58,832 bases of DNA from Stagonosporopsis chrysanthemi. Taxonomy: Eukaryota; Ascomycota; Dothideomycetes; Pleosporales; Didymellaceae. The DNA lies in assembly GCA_022560025.1 (NCBI GenBank), contig JAFISE010000186.1, positions 1 through 58,832 on the forward strand. The letters run 5' to 3'. Below, one piece after another: positions 1 through 11,199 of the stretch. Position numbers and translations under genes: made by a program. The notes below the pieces were generated by a model, which was not told the DNA's origin, did not search any database, and saw only the letters and a list, made by a program, of their open reading frames with translations. Every line of letters starts with the position of its first letter. Within the stretch, counting starts at the first letter, position 1.

Positions 1-101
1 TTCCATAGCTTAGCACGTCGTATATGCCCTTCGGGAGGCGAGATGGTGGACTTATTCCTCATCAACTAGACGTAAAATGAATACCAACCAACCAACCAAG
101 C
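1..101 (+). mobile_element. LINE 3' end fragment
   Basis: These bases match the 3' ends of two other LINE copies in the window (about 34975-35070 and 37485-37580). All share a block containing TAGCACGT, TATATGCC and CTAGACGTAAAAT and end in a short tandem tail. This copy is barely mutated: its tail reads as repeated CCAA, whereas the other two read CTAA, the expected RIP product. The 5' part lies outside the window. It shows that the insertion sits less than 600 bp upstream of the NLR relic. Confidence 0.8.
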
Positions 102-676
102 TGACTCGCACAAGAACAAGGGCTAGCAGAACTACGCAGCAGCTACAGCAGCAGCGTACGCTAAGAGGCTGCTGTTAAGGATCCCTGCGATAGACACTGC
201 TAACAGTGCGCTGTCTGCAGAGGGATCTACACCTCAGCAATCTGCAAATGTAACAAACATAAGCTTCAGCAACAACTACCATAGCGTACAGAGCAGAGAC
301 TTTCACAGTGATATACGTATTAGATAACGTTAAGATGTTATACTGTACCTATCAATGCTTAGCTATAGAAGACAATGCTGAACATTCTTTTGTGTACATT
401 TAGTTAAGAGTCATGCTGCAATTAACTTTACAAGAGCTACAGCAGGGCTAGCAGAGCAAGCAGTTCTACGATTATGCCCATGCCTGTGCTTGGCTCTAGC
501 CGTGGATCTCGCAACTGACTAGTTTGGGCTGTCAGGCTGCAAGCTGCAGGCTGCAAGCTGCAGGCTGCATATGCCGCCAGGCTGAGATTAAGGAGGCGCT
601 GCGCCGCAAACCAACACCACAGACTCAACTATCACAGACACTCTGTGGCTGATGCACGCACTGCTGCAGTAATGCT
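102..676 (+). other. Degenerate NLR upstream region
   Basis: No intact gene. At about 246-325 the + strand reads an Asn/Ser-rich stretch (TNISFSNNYHSVQS) like the linker found before NACHT domains in fungal NLRs. A similar stretch recurs at 686-775, so this may be a duplicated or chimeric NLR 5' end. Positions 536-570 hold a short tandem repeat, about 2.5 units of a 14-bp motif made of GCAAGCTGCAGGCT. Confidence 0.4.
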
Positions 677-3600
677 ATGGCCTCTGCGACATCTAATTTA
701 GCGTTTGGCAACGCCTACTCCAGCGTCCAAGCCAACAACATCCACGGCTCTGTCCACGTTAGCACTGGTACGTCGTAGGACGGCCTGACGGCCGTCAAGC
801 TGTCAAGAAGAAGCAGGGCGCTAAGCAGACCCCTCAAGCAGGGCCCAACAACACGCTCTATCGTCTCCCGCGCGCCGAAGATGCGCCCTTCAACTCGCTC
901 ACGAAGCAGCACAAGCCTACATGCCTGCCCAACACGCACGTCGCCCTCCTCGACGAGATACACAGCTAGGCAGATAGGACAGATGAGCGGTGCGTCTTCT
1001 AGCTGAGCGGGCTGGCAGGCACAGGCAAGTCAACCATCGCGCGGACAGTGGCGCGCAGGTACGACGGCAGGCAGCAACTAGCAGCGAGCTTCTTCTTCTT
1101 GCGCGGCGGCAGCGACATTGGGCACGCGGGCAAGTTCGTAACAAGCATTGCGTTGCAGCTCGCGTGCAGCGTGCCAGCAGTGCAACAGCATATCATCAAC
1201 GCTGTAGACGAGCGCAGCGATATTGTCAGCCAGTCGCTGCGCGACCAGTGGCAGTACCTTGTCCTCCGCCTGTTGTTAAAGCTGCGCAAGTCAGGACAAA
1301 AGCTAGAGACTTATATCATAGTTGCTGATGCGCTTAACAAGTGCAACAAAGAGGACGACATAGCTATTATTGTGCAGCTGCTGGCTAAACTGCGCTCCAA
1401 CGCGACTGGCGCGCAGCTGCGGGTGTTGCTGACAAGCAGACTAGAAGTGCCGATCCAGCACGGGTTTGAGAAGGTAGCGCACACAGCGCACAAGGACGTA
1501 GTGCTGCACGACATATTACTGTCTATTGTTAACTACAACATAGCCACCTACCTCAAGCACAGCCTTAGGATTATTGCCAAGGACTGCTATCAGCACGCAG
1601 ACTGGCTAGGTGAAGAGATTATTAAGCAATTAGTGCAGAGCGCAAGTAGTCTGTTTATCTAGGCAGCTACCGCCTGCCTCTTTGTTCGTGAAGGCCTGTT
1701 TCCTGACAAACAACTACGCATACTTGTTAAAGGCAATGCCTCTAGTAATACAGCCTCACCAGAACAACAGCTTAACAAGATATACGTTACTGTTCTGCAG
1801 ACCTCAGTTCAATCTGGATACAGTACACCTGAAAAAACAATGTACTACAGCATGCTGCAAGTTATCCTAGAAAGTATTGTAGTGTTAACTTCCCCGCTTT
1901 CTGTTGTATCCCTAGGTACCCTCCTTTGCGTACTAAGACATAGGATAAACCAGATGCTAAGGGATCTGCACGCTATTCTAGACATCCCAGACATCTCAAC
2001 TCAGCCGCTTTGTCTGCACCACCCTTCTTTCCGCGACTTCCTCCTCAGCAAAGATCGATGCATTGACGAGAACTTCTAGGTCGAAGAGAAGGTCGCGCAC
2101 CAGAAGCTGGCATCTTGCTGCCTTGCGCTTATGTCTGCGCCTGACGGCCTTCAACAGGATATGTGCGGTCCCTCACAGCCTGGGACGCTGAGAAGCGATG
2201 TAACAGAGGAGACAGTGGCCAGTAACCTTCTGCCCGAGCTGCAGTATGCGTGCCGCTACTGGGTCAAGCATGTTGAGCGCAGTCGGCAGGACATCGCAGA
2301 TGGAGATGCAGTGCACATCTTCCTCCAGACACATCTTCTGCACTGGCTCGAAGCGATGAGCTTAATGACAGAAACAGACCGATGCGTGCGCTTGCTAGCA
2401 AGGCTGCAGACGCAGCTCTCGGTAAGAGCCAATGCGCAGCAACTCCTCAAGATCAATGCTAATCTGCAATGCAGTCGTCATCAAGCAAATGTGAAAATTT
2501 CCTTCGCGATGCGAGTCGCTTTGTACTGCGCTTCTGTCAGGTGCTAGCAGAAGCACCTCTTCAGGTGTACTTCTCTGCGCTCATTTTTGCACCGGAGACT
2601 AGTGTTGTACGGCAAAATTTTATTAACCAGGTTCCGGGGAGCATTGAGATGCTTTCTGACAGAGACTTAGACTGGGATGCGTGTCGCAACGCGCTGGAAG
2701 GCCATTCTAGTGGTGTTAACGCGGTAGTTTTTTCACAAGATGGAAAGCTGATCGATTCCGCATCCAAAGACAGCACAGTGCGAGTTTGTGATACAGCAAC
2801 AGGCAACTATTGGCACGAGCTGGTGGGCCATACTGACTATGTTAGTGCGGTGGTATTTTCGGCAGACGGGCAGATGGTCGCCTCGGCGTCCGTCGATAAG
2901 ACAGTACGAGTGTGGGACTCAGTGACAGGTACGTGTCGGCACAACCTGGCCGGCCATATCGAATATGTCAGTGCCATAGTGTTCTCGCGGGACGGACAGC
3001 TGCTCGCCTCAGCATCCCATGACAGGACAGTGCGCTTGTGGGAGACGTCAATAGGCACTTGCCGACACGAGCTGAAGGGCCATACACGCGATATCAATTC
3101 AGTGGCTTTCTCGCCAGACGGACAGTTGCTCGCCTCGGCATCTGACGACAGCACCGTGCGCGTATGGGATATAGCAGTAAGCACGTGTCAGCACGAGCTG
3201 AAGGGCCATACAAGCTATGTCAGTGCGGTGGTGTTCTCGACCAACGGACAGCTGGTCGCTTCCGCGACTATCGACAAGACAGTGCGACTGTGGGAGACGG
3301 CAACAGGCAGGTTCCGGCATGAGCTTGAGGGTCAGACACACAGTGTCAATGCGGTGGTATTCTCATTAGACGGACAGCTTCTCGCCTCAGCAGCTTGGGG
3401 AAAGACAGTGCGAGTGTGGGATACATCGACAGGCACCTGTCGGCATGAGCTAGTAGGCCATACGGACTATGTCAGGGCGGTAGCATTCTCGGCAGATGGA
3501 CAACTGCTTGCTTCAGCATCCGACGACAGCACCGTGCGAGTGTGGGAGATGTTGACAGGCACGTGTCGATACGAGCTGGTCGGCCATACAGACTGGGTCA

Positions 3601-3962
3601 GAGCAATAGTGTTCTCGGCAAACGGACAGCTGCTCGCCTCAGCATCTTTCGACAGAACGGTGCGGTTGTGGAAGGTAGCAACAGGCACATGCTGCAGCAT
3701 TCTTGACAGCCCGTCTGCATACATTGACGAGCTCACTTTCTCGCCAGAGAGTACTGCTCTTTATACCAACAGAGGGGTTGTTCCAATATCCCCAGAGGAG
3801 CATGCTTCTCACCTCTCATTTGACGATCAATGGGTGCTGCGCAACACGCAGCGACTTTTGTGGTTACCGTTTGAGTATCGCGCACACAACACTGCAGTCT
3901 GCAGAGACATGATCTGTCTTGGATGCCCGTCTGGGCGTCTAGCTTTGCTAAGGGTGCAATAA
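677..3962 (+). pseudogene. NACHT-WD40 (NLR-type) pseudogene
   Basis: Relic of a fungal STAND/NLR protein of the HET-E/NWD type: an NTPase switch with a WD40 sensor, a family known in heterokaryon incompatibility and innate-like recognition. An Asn-rich linker lies at 686-775. The NACHT region follows: a pre-NACHT motif CLPNTHVALLDEIH (about 922-963), the P-loop GLAGTGKST (1009-1035) and the FFFLRGG segment. A helical region follows, then eight WD40 repeats and a C-terminal tail. It is broken by TAG at 967, 1000, 1660 and 2077, each where family members carry tryptophan, by a frame change between the linker (frame 2) and NACHT (frame 1), and by another near 2450-2500 (frame 1 to frame 3). The WD40 half, 2469-3962, is still open for 497 codons. 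The gene is probably dead, although the WD40 part could be expressed as a fragment. Confidence 0.88.
2694..3701 (+). repeat. Eight in-register 126-bp WD40 repeats
   Basis: Eight consecutive 42-residue WD40 units of exactly 126 bp each run from the first GH-containing unit to the last GTCC-type ending, with no spacer or indel. The core is GH..YV.AVVFS.DGQLLASAS.D.TVR.W. A ninth, degenerate unit follows at 3702. Variation is concentrated at a few positions: the residues after GH, the residue before the D of the D-x-TVR motif, and the segment after the W. This is typical of NLR repeats that are homogenised by recombination while recognition residues diversify. Confidence 0.92.
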
Positions 3963-4349
3963 TAACGTGCACAGAAACAGTAAAAAGATTTTAACAGTGT
4001 ACATGTGTAACGTGTTCTAACTACAATTGTATTAAATTAACGCGTAGTAACTACTATAGACGCCTACTTACCTCTAAATCTAGCTTAAATATACTATTAT
4101 CTATGCTACTTAACACAAACATTTGTTAGATAGTTATAATAATAATTATAGTAGATAAATAATATTATATTAATAATATGTCTTAAGATAGCTTTTGTCT
4201 AATTAAGGTTCTAGTAAAAGCTTCTGCATATTTCTTAGTAAGTTTATTACCTAACCTTTTTCTTTTATTAGATAAAGCAAGCTATAGTAAGATTAGACCT
4301 ATATAATAAAGTAAAGACTACTTAGCTTAGTATACTAGTAGATAACTTA
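3963..4349. other. TA-rich RIP sequence, no gene
   Basis: Base composition turns abruptly TA-rich after the WD40 stop, with many TAG/CTTA words and no open frame of note. I recognise no element in it; it is the left flank of the transposon nest. Confidence 0.5.
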
Positions 4350-5605
4350 TAAGTAGCTAAACTAGGCTAGTAAATAAGTAAAGGTTAGGTAGAAGTTAAG
4401 GTAATATATAATAGTACTTAACCTCTACTTAGCTTCTACTTATACTAAGTTAATACTAAGTAAGTAGAAGTTAGGTTGTCTTTACTTAGAGTTAGGATAA
4501 AGTAAAGATTGTAAGGTTACTGTAGGCAGGCAATTAGACTTAAGATAGATAAAAAGATAGCTTTAAAGCTAAATTAAGGTTGTATTTAGATATTAGACAA
4601 ATTGTTAAAGTATAAGCCTCTAGATTTAATAAGAGTATATATATAGAAGGCCTGTGCGCAGCCTAGCTCTTAGCCTAGGTGTGCCTAAAGTAGAGATAAG
4701 AGGTATTAGAGAAGTATCCTATAATAAAATTATACTAATATTTTAGAAAATATTATCCTATAGTAGAAGAAGCTAATTATTACAGCCTGTTATTATTTAC
4801 TATAGTAGCTAACTCTAATAAAGTTGTTTTGTAACAAGATAGGCTAGGTATTATAACTTAAAATTACGTACCTTAGTAGGTACCTTTAACTTAACCTTAA
4901 CTTAGGTCTATACAATCTAACTACTACTTCTACTTACACTAGAGATAATCTGTTATAATCTTCTTTTATTAGCTAGCTAAATACTAATACCTAGTAAAAA
5001 CTAACGTACTTAATACTATAATTATGTAGGCTCTTTCTTATAGTATAGTTATAGTATAGTTTATTACACATTATATAATAAGCTTACTCTTTAGTAGTAA
5101 AGCTAGGTAGGTCTTATATACAGAGCTTACATAGCTTATATTAAGCCTAGTAAGCCTAGCTTATAAAGCTTACATTAAGCTTAGTAAGCTACTGCCTTTA
5201 CTATATATCTTCTTAGTATATAGTCTTATAGGAACACAACTATTAGAGTTTGTATTTAATTTAAGTAATAATCTAAGTTATTAGATCTTAATTTAATCTT
5301 TAAGCTAGATAGTCTACTTTATACTACTTATTATTACTCTTTGCTTTTAAGCTAGATAGATTGTATCTTTACTTCTTACTACAAACCCTAGAACTTCTTT
5401 AGTCTTCTGTTACTATATTTATCTCTAAGAACTAATTAAACAGTACTTACAAGCTTTGCTTAAAATACAACCTTAATATAATCTTACTTAACCTTTACTT
5501 CTAGCTTATATAACTTTAACCTAACTACTATATTAAAGTCTATATAACCTTAACTTAACTCTTACTTAGTACTAGGTACTCTAAACCTATTTACTAATAT
5601 AAGCT
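4350..5605. mobile_element. MITE-like element, copy A, with nested solo LTR
   Basis: Homologous to the element at 5740-6489. Blocks 4356-4510, 4740-4945 and 5484-5600 align with 5745-5905, 5906-5977 plus 6224-6360, and 6370-6480. Termini resemble each other in inverse orientation (GCTAGTAAATA near 4365 and TATTTACTAATATAAGC near 5590), with TA at both edges. A solo LTR (4951-5478) interrupts it. A further 215 bp or so at 4515-4735 is absent from the other copy, so it is another insertion here or a deletion there. The whole element is RIP-mutated, and its exact ends are less certain than those of copy B. Confidence 0.55.
4951..5478 (+). mobile_element. Solo LTR, RIP-mutated, TSD TAATC
   Basis: Starts TGTTATAATC and ends CCTTAATA, the RIP versions of the TGTTACGATC and CCTCAACA ends of the solo LTR at 29711-30233. 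About 280 bp of the 3' part (5200-5478) aligns with 29965-30233 with almost only C-to-T and G-to-A differences. The middle (about 4975-5200) does not align, so the two LTRs carry different U3-like segments. A 5-bp duplication TAATC flanks it (4946-4950 and 5479-5483). Confidence 0.82.
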
Positions 5606-5739
5606 AAACATAGCCAAGATAAGATAAAATAAGTATTAATAATACTAAGTTATTAAACTATATATTTATTAAACTATCTAATATAGATAAAAGTACTATT
5701 TTTTTTTCTTTTTATTATAAAAGACTACCTTTTTACTTA

Positions 5740-6489
5740 CTATAGTACAAGCTAGCAAATAAGTAGAAGTTAGGTAGGAGTTAAGGTAACACGTAACAGT
5801 AGTTAACTCTTACTTAACTCTTACCTGCACTAAGTTAATACTAAGTAGGTAGAAGTTAGGCTGTCTCTACTTAGAGTTAGAGTAGAGTAGAGGTTACAGT
5901 AACATTGTAGAAAATATTATCCTATAGTAAGAGAAGCTAATTATTACAGCTTATTGTTACGTACTATAGTAGCTAACTATTATTAAGCTCATAAGACTAT
6001 ACTCTAGTAATTAAATTAATTAATTAGTACCTTTACTAAAGATTAGACAAAATATTATTATATATAAAGAGAATATTTAGTAATTATATACTTATAGCTA
6101 AGCTTTATATATATAAGTAGTTAAGCAAGAAGCTCTAAGCTTCTTATTAGTAAGCGACGTTAACAAGCACCTTAATAGTAAGCTATCTAATTAAGCTTAG
6201 GATAACTAACTAAGCTTATAATACTAACTTTAACAAAGTTATCTTATAGTAAGATAAGCTAGTTATTATAACTTAAAATTATATACTCTAGTAAGTACTC
6301 TTAATCTAACTCTAACCTAGGTCTGTACAACTTAACTTCTACTTCTACCTATGCTAGAAGTACTCTTACCTAACCTATACCCCTAGCCTGTATAACCTCT
6401 ACTTAACTACTACCTCTAGGTCTGTACGACTTTAACTCTACTCTTACCTACTACTAAGTACCTTAAATCTATTTGCTAGCTTACTATAG
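5740..6489. mobile_element. MITE-like element, copy B, TIR and TA TSD
   Basis: Terminal inverted repeats CTATAGTACAAGCTAGCAAAT (left, with a 2-bp insertion) and ATTTGCTAGCTTACTATAG (right) are flanked by TA (5738-5739, 6490-6491), the duplication used by Tc1/mariner/Pogo elements. Removing the solo LTR and one duplication leaves about 500 bp without coding capacity, so it is a MITE. It is homologous to copy A. Confidence 0.7.
5978..6223 (-). mobile_element. Solo Copia LTR, inverted, TSD CTAAC
   Basis: This 246-bp block is the reverse complement of the Copia LTRs at 6723-6967 and 13883-14129. It runs from TATTATTAAGC to GCTTATAATA, the RIP forms of TGTTATCAAGC and GCTTATAACA. It is flanked by CTAAC at 5973-5977 and 6224-6228, and the MITE sequence resumes exactly after the second copy. 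It is what remains of an insertion whose internal part was lost by LTR-LTR recombination. Confidence 0.85.
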
Positions 6490-6491
6490 TA

Positions 6492-6717
6492 TGTTTTAAA
6501 GTCTCTAAGTAGAACTTGCTAAAGATATATTCTATAAAGCATTATTATAACAAGGTTACTATAGAGTCTATTATAGTATTACAGTACTTTAAGGCTACAC
6601 TATAATAAGTTAGTATAAGTAAGCTAGGTATATAAAATTAGTACACTTAGTAAAGTAAATAAATAGTAAGTATTATTTTTAAATATTAATATTTCTATCT
6701 TTATCTAAATTATATAG
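6492..6717. other. TA-rich spacer between elements
   Basis: About 225 bp of RIP-type sequence between the MITE and the Copia element. Nothing recognisable and no open frame. Confidence 0.4.
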
Positions 6718-6722
6718 ATTAG

Positions 6723-6967
6723 TGTTATAAGCTTAGCTAGTTAGCTTAAGCTTAATTAGATAGCTTACCTATAAGGTGCTTGTTTGTTTAGCTTACTACT
6801 AAGAAGCTCTAAGCTTCTTACTTAAGTACTTATATACGCAGCTTAGCTACAAACACGTAACTACTAAATATTTTCTTTGTATATAATAATATTTTGTCTA
6901 ATCTATAGAAAAAGGTACTAATTAATTAATTTAATTACTAGAGTAAAGTCTTACAAGCTTAATAATA
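6723..6967 (+). repeat. 5' LTR of the Copia element
   Basis: A 245-bp direct repeat of 13883-14129. It begins TGTTATAAGC and ends AATAATA, the RIP form of GATAACA. The terminal inversion TGTTAT/ATAACA defines the LTR edges, and the preceding ATTAG is the target duplication. The presumed primer-binding region begins at 6968, but I cannot assign a tRNA because of RIP. Confidence 0.88.
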
Positions 6968-9900
6968 GTTATAAGCCTAGCTTCCTAAGCATAGTAAATT
7001 TCTCTGTGCACTTAGCGTTAAGCTTGTTAGACGCTACTCTAATGCTCTAATTGAATTTTTACACTATTTATTCTATACTACTAGGCTACCTACAGAATAC
7101 GTTATAAACAAGCTAGCGCTCTATAGCAGTGCTGTGCTAAAGGCTAATAAAGCTTGTTAGCTTAAGACTAGAAGCAACTAGCCTAGTTAGTACATCTAAC
7201 TAACCTAGAATATACAGCTTAGAGACGTGTAAGAGCTTGTTAACCTAGACAGTCTTATAGCACCTAGTATCTATAAAGGCTCTCTTTGTCTGCTAAGAAA
7301 GAGCTCTATAACAGCTTATCTTACTAACTTTAACAGTATAGATTAAGCTACTTTCTTAGTAGAGACAGGCTCTACCTAAACAACGTATAGTTAAGCAACT
7401 GCCTAAGCTTAGTTAAGCCCTAAGCAATATACTTAGGAGCTTGCTAAATATAAAATTAAAGTAAGTAAGTAGGTATTAAAAGCAGAGCGCTTATAAAAGC
7501 TATAGAACTAGGTTAATATAATAGTTAAGCTAGCAATTATATTAGCTATAATAGTATAGCTTGTTAATAAAAGCAAAACTTCTTTCTATGCTCTTATTAT
7601 AGAGTTAAAGAAAGAGTTTAAGCTAACAAGTAGTAGCTTGCTTACTTAGCTGCACGCAGAGTACTGTGCACACCTTAGAGCAGCTTGTTAGAGACAAGTA
7701 GCTGTCTAAGAATAGCTCTAAAAATAGAACTTACTTTACTTTTAAGCTAAGTTATATAAGCTCTTAGAAGTAAGTAGAGAGCTTACTACTTAGAACTTTC
7801 TAGAAGTAATTACTTATAAGATTGTACTAGAATAAAGTTATACAATGTAATAAAAGATTATCTAGAATAGTGTTCTAGAGCTTTCTATACTTATACTTAA
7901 CTAGGTAGCTAAGGTATCTAGTATATTAATGCACAAGCATATAATAAGAGTAGAAAAAGATAACCTTAGTGTTTTTACTACTTTTAAGAGCTACTTAGAT
8001 AGTGCTCTAGTGCTTAGAGCACTCTAAGGCAGCCTAAGCAGCTTAGAAGAGCACTAAGGCTATTCCTGCCTATGCAAGTCTTAAGGCTATAAGTATAAGT
8101 AGAAACCTACTAAGTATTAGACTTTTAAGGCAGCTTTAAGTAAGAAGAGTAATTAAAGAATAATAGAAAAGCGCTGCTTAGATATTATCTAGAAGCTTAA
8201 CTTAAATAAGTTTAAAAATCTTAAGCAAGCTATTAAGCAACTTAGCTAGGGCGCTAAAGCTCTACTAGCTCTAGTGCTAATTATTGCTAGCACTATAAAG
8301 GCAGTAGAGTTCCCTAGTAATATCTAAGCTGCTCTAATAGACTTTAAGATAATAAGCAAGCTTGTAGACTTGCAAGCAAGCGTATATATAGAAGTATACA
8401 ACATTATAGATTTTAGTATATACCTACTTTCTAATAGTACTATTTTAGATAATAAAGTAGCTACGCACTTTATAAACAGCGCTAAGCTACTAGTACCTAG
8501 TACTTTCTGCCTAGCGTTAAGAGTAAAGACAGTAGAAGCAAGTACCTAAGTATTTTTTATTGCTAGCTAAAGAGCTTGTTTGTTTAAAAACACTCTCTAT
8601 AGAAAGTGTAGACTGTATATAGATAACTTGCTCTTACAGAATATAGTTATAGTAAAAAGAGTCTATATAAATATTATCTTAAAAGCTTATTTAAATAGTA
8701 AAAGTTTCTAGTACCTTAGCTTTAACTTTATACTCTATATAAGTTACTTAAACAAACTAAGATTAAGTATTATATATACAACTTTTAAGTGCGCTTTTAG
8801 CTTTACTTTCTTTAAATATAAGCTACTTTCTACTTATATACTAAACCTAGTAAATACTATAATGCCTAAACAATCTTATACTACTTACTTAAGAAGCTTA
8901 AATAAAGACCTCTAGTATAAACAAGCTAGCTACCTAGGCCTAGAAGCTCTTTAAGCCTTAGTAAAGAAAGTGCACAGCGTGTGTATAAGTAGAACAGCTT
9001 AAAAAGACTGCTAATACTGTGCAATTATATATGCTAAACAGGTAGTAAGCTAAAGAAAGTGTAAAAAGCCTAGGCAACTATTTTAGAAAGTAAGTTAAGA
9101 CCTATTTAATATACTTCTAGGCTGTAGTAACAAGTTATAAATTCTTTTAATTAAAGAGTACTATAGTAAAAAGCTCTTTATATACTGCCTATAAAGCAAG
9201 ACACTTATAGAGATTCTATATATCTTTATAAACTTTATATACTAAGTACTTACTTATTTTAAGCTTAAAATTTACAAGATTACTTAGAATAATAATACTA
9301 TAACAGTGCTGTAGCATAGAAGCTCTATATATAAGTACTAGGTACTTAAAAAAAGTATTAAAATAGAGGTTACTTTACTCTATATATATAAGCTAAATAG
9401 CAGCTTAGAAAGAGCTAGTTAAGAGATAATAACAAAAATAATAAAGATAGTAAGTAGTGCTAACCTGCTCTAGAAGCTTTAGCTAGAGGTTATAAAAGCT
9501 ACTGTATAGCTATATAATATAAGCCTATCTTATATAAACAAGCTGCCTAGCCTTAATAAGTAGCTTAATTAGTAGTTTACTTAGTATTTTTATTAGTACA
9601 CGCCTAAGCTTATAAGAAGAGTAACAGCTAATCTTAAGCCTAATTAAAGCAGCGTTTATACTTACAGCTACTGTGCATATCTCTAAAATAAAGAACAAGC
9701 AGCTAGACACAATAAGAAAGGCTGTAAAGTTACTTTACAGAGCTATATTAGTTATCTTGTTAGTTATAAAGCTTCTAATATATACTGTATATAGATTTTT
9801 TAACTTAACTAAGTAATTACAATATATAATATAATATTTAACAAGGAGCTCTTTTATAGTAAAGATAACAAAGAACTATTAATCTCTATAGTAAAAGTAA

Positions 9901-11199
9901 GCAAGCTTATTAAAATTTTCTATAAACCTAGTAAGATATTTAATATAAGAGAAGTAATTAAGCTTCTTATTATACAAGTAGTAGATCTATTGCTTAAAAC
10001 GCCTACTAAGCAATAGCTTACAAGTAAAGCTATGCAGAAACCTTAATTATTAGAGAGCTAATCTAGTAAGGAGAGAGCTGCTGCAGTAAAAGCTGTGCAC
10101 GCAACTAGCTTAGCTAGCAAGTTACTAGAGATCTGCGCAGAGCGCTAAGAAATAGGCCTACTTTCTTTTAACCTAACTTTAGAACCTAAGTACCTAGAGT
10201 TAGTTAAGAAAGCTCCTGTACAAGAAATAGAGTATACTAGAAGCTTATAAAAAGTGCACTCTACTATAAAAAAAAAAAGCACGCTAGTATACTCTAAAGA
10301 TCTTAATTCTATAGCTAATAAGCTAAGACCTAGCTTGCTAATTGTACTTGTACCTTCTTATAGTATAAAAAGAGCTAGTCTACTAACTATTAGATATATA
10401 AACTAGCTATAGTAGTCTTCTTAGGCAAGCTACTAACTAAGAAATTGCAAGTGTAATAAGCTTAGTAATAATAAAGAAGTATAGTACACTGTAATTAACC
10501 TGCTTTATAAGGTATAAAGCTACTTATAGATACTCTAACCTTTGTGTAACTATACAAATAAATAAAAAGAGTAGTATAAAAAGCTTATTACTATATACGT
10601 AGTAATAGCTGCCTTAGCTCTTAACTTTAGGAAGAAAAACAAGCAGTATATACACTGTAATAAGCTCTTTCTATTTCTAACAAAATAAAAAGATCTTGCT
10701 AACTACCTACTTAGAGCTTTATACAAGCAGGCAGCTAAGAAAGAGATTCTCTAGCTAATACTGCTTAAAACCTAGATAGAGATAAACAGGCTAAGCTTCT
10801 TACTAAGACTCTTGCTGCTTAAATAAGTCTTTATATACAAGTTTAATAAAGACAGCTATTTCTTTAAGTATAAGGCAAAGATTTGTATATATAGAGATTT
10901 CTAAGCAAAGAAATTAATTAACTTAACCTATACTATAATACTTGCTGCGTACTTATTTTGTACTATAATAGTAATTACTACACACTTTAGCTTAAAGCTC
11001 TGTTAGTATAATATTTCTAGTGCGTTTTTATATACAAGCTATGCAGGCTAACTTAGTGTGCTTTATAAGCTACTAAATAGGTTTGCTAAACCTAGAAAGT
11101 GTATAAAGCTCTTGCAAGCGCTGTATAAGCTGTGTAATTCTCTACTTCTATAGTACTAAGAGCTATTAGCTACTTTCTAAAAGCTTAGTTTAATAGTAT

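Noticed and set aside
2561..3736. Several minus-strand open frames across the WD40 array
   Set aside because: They are antisense shadows of the repeated, RIP-poor WD40 coding sequence; their residues repeat with the same 126-bp period.
9525..9710. A 61-codon minus-strand frame in the Copia element
   Set aside because: Antisense to pol in RIP sequence; chance opening with no motif.
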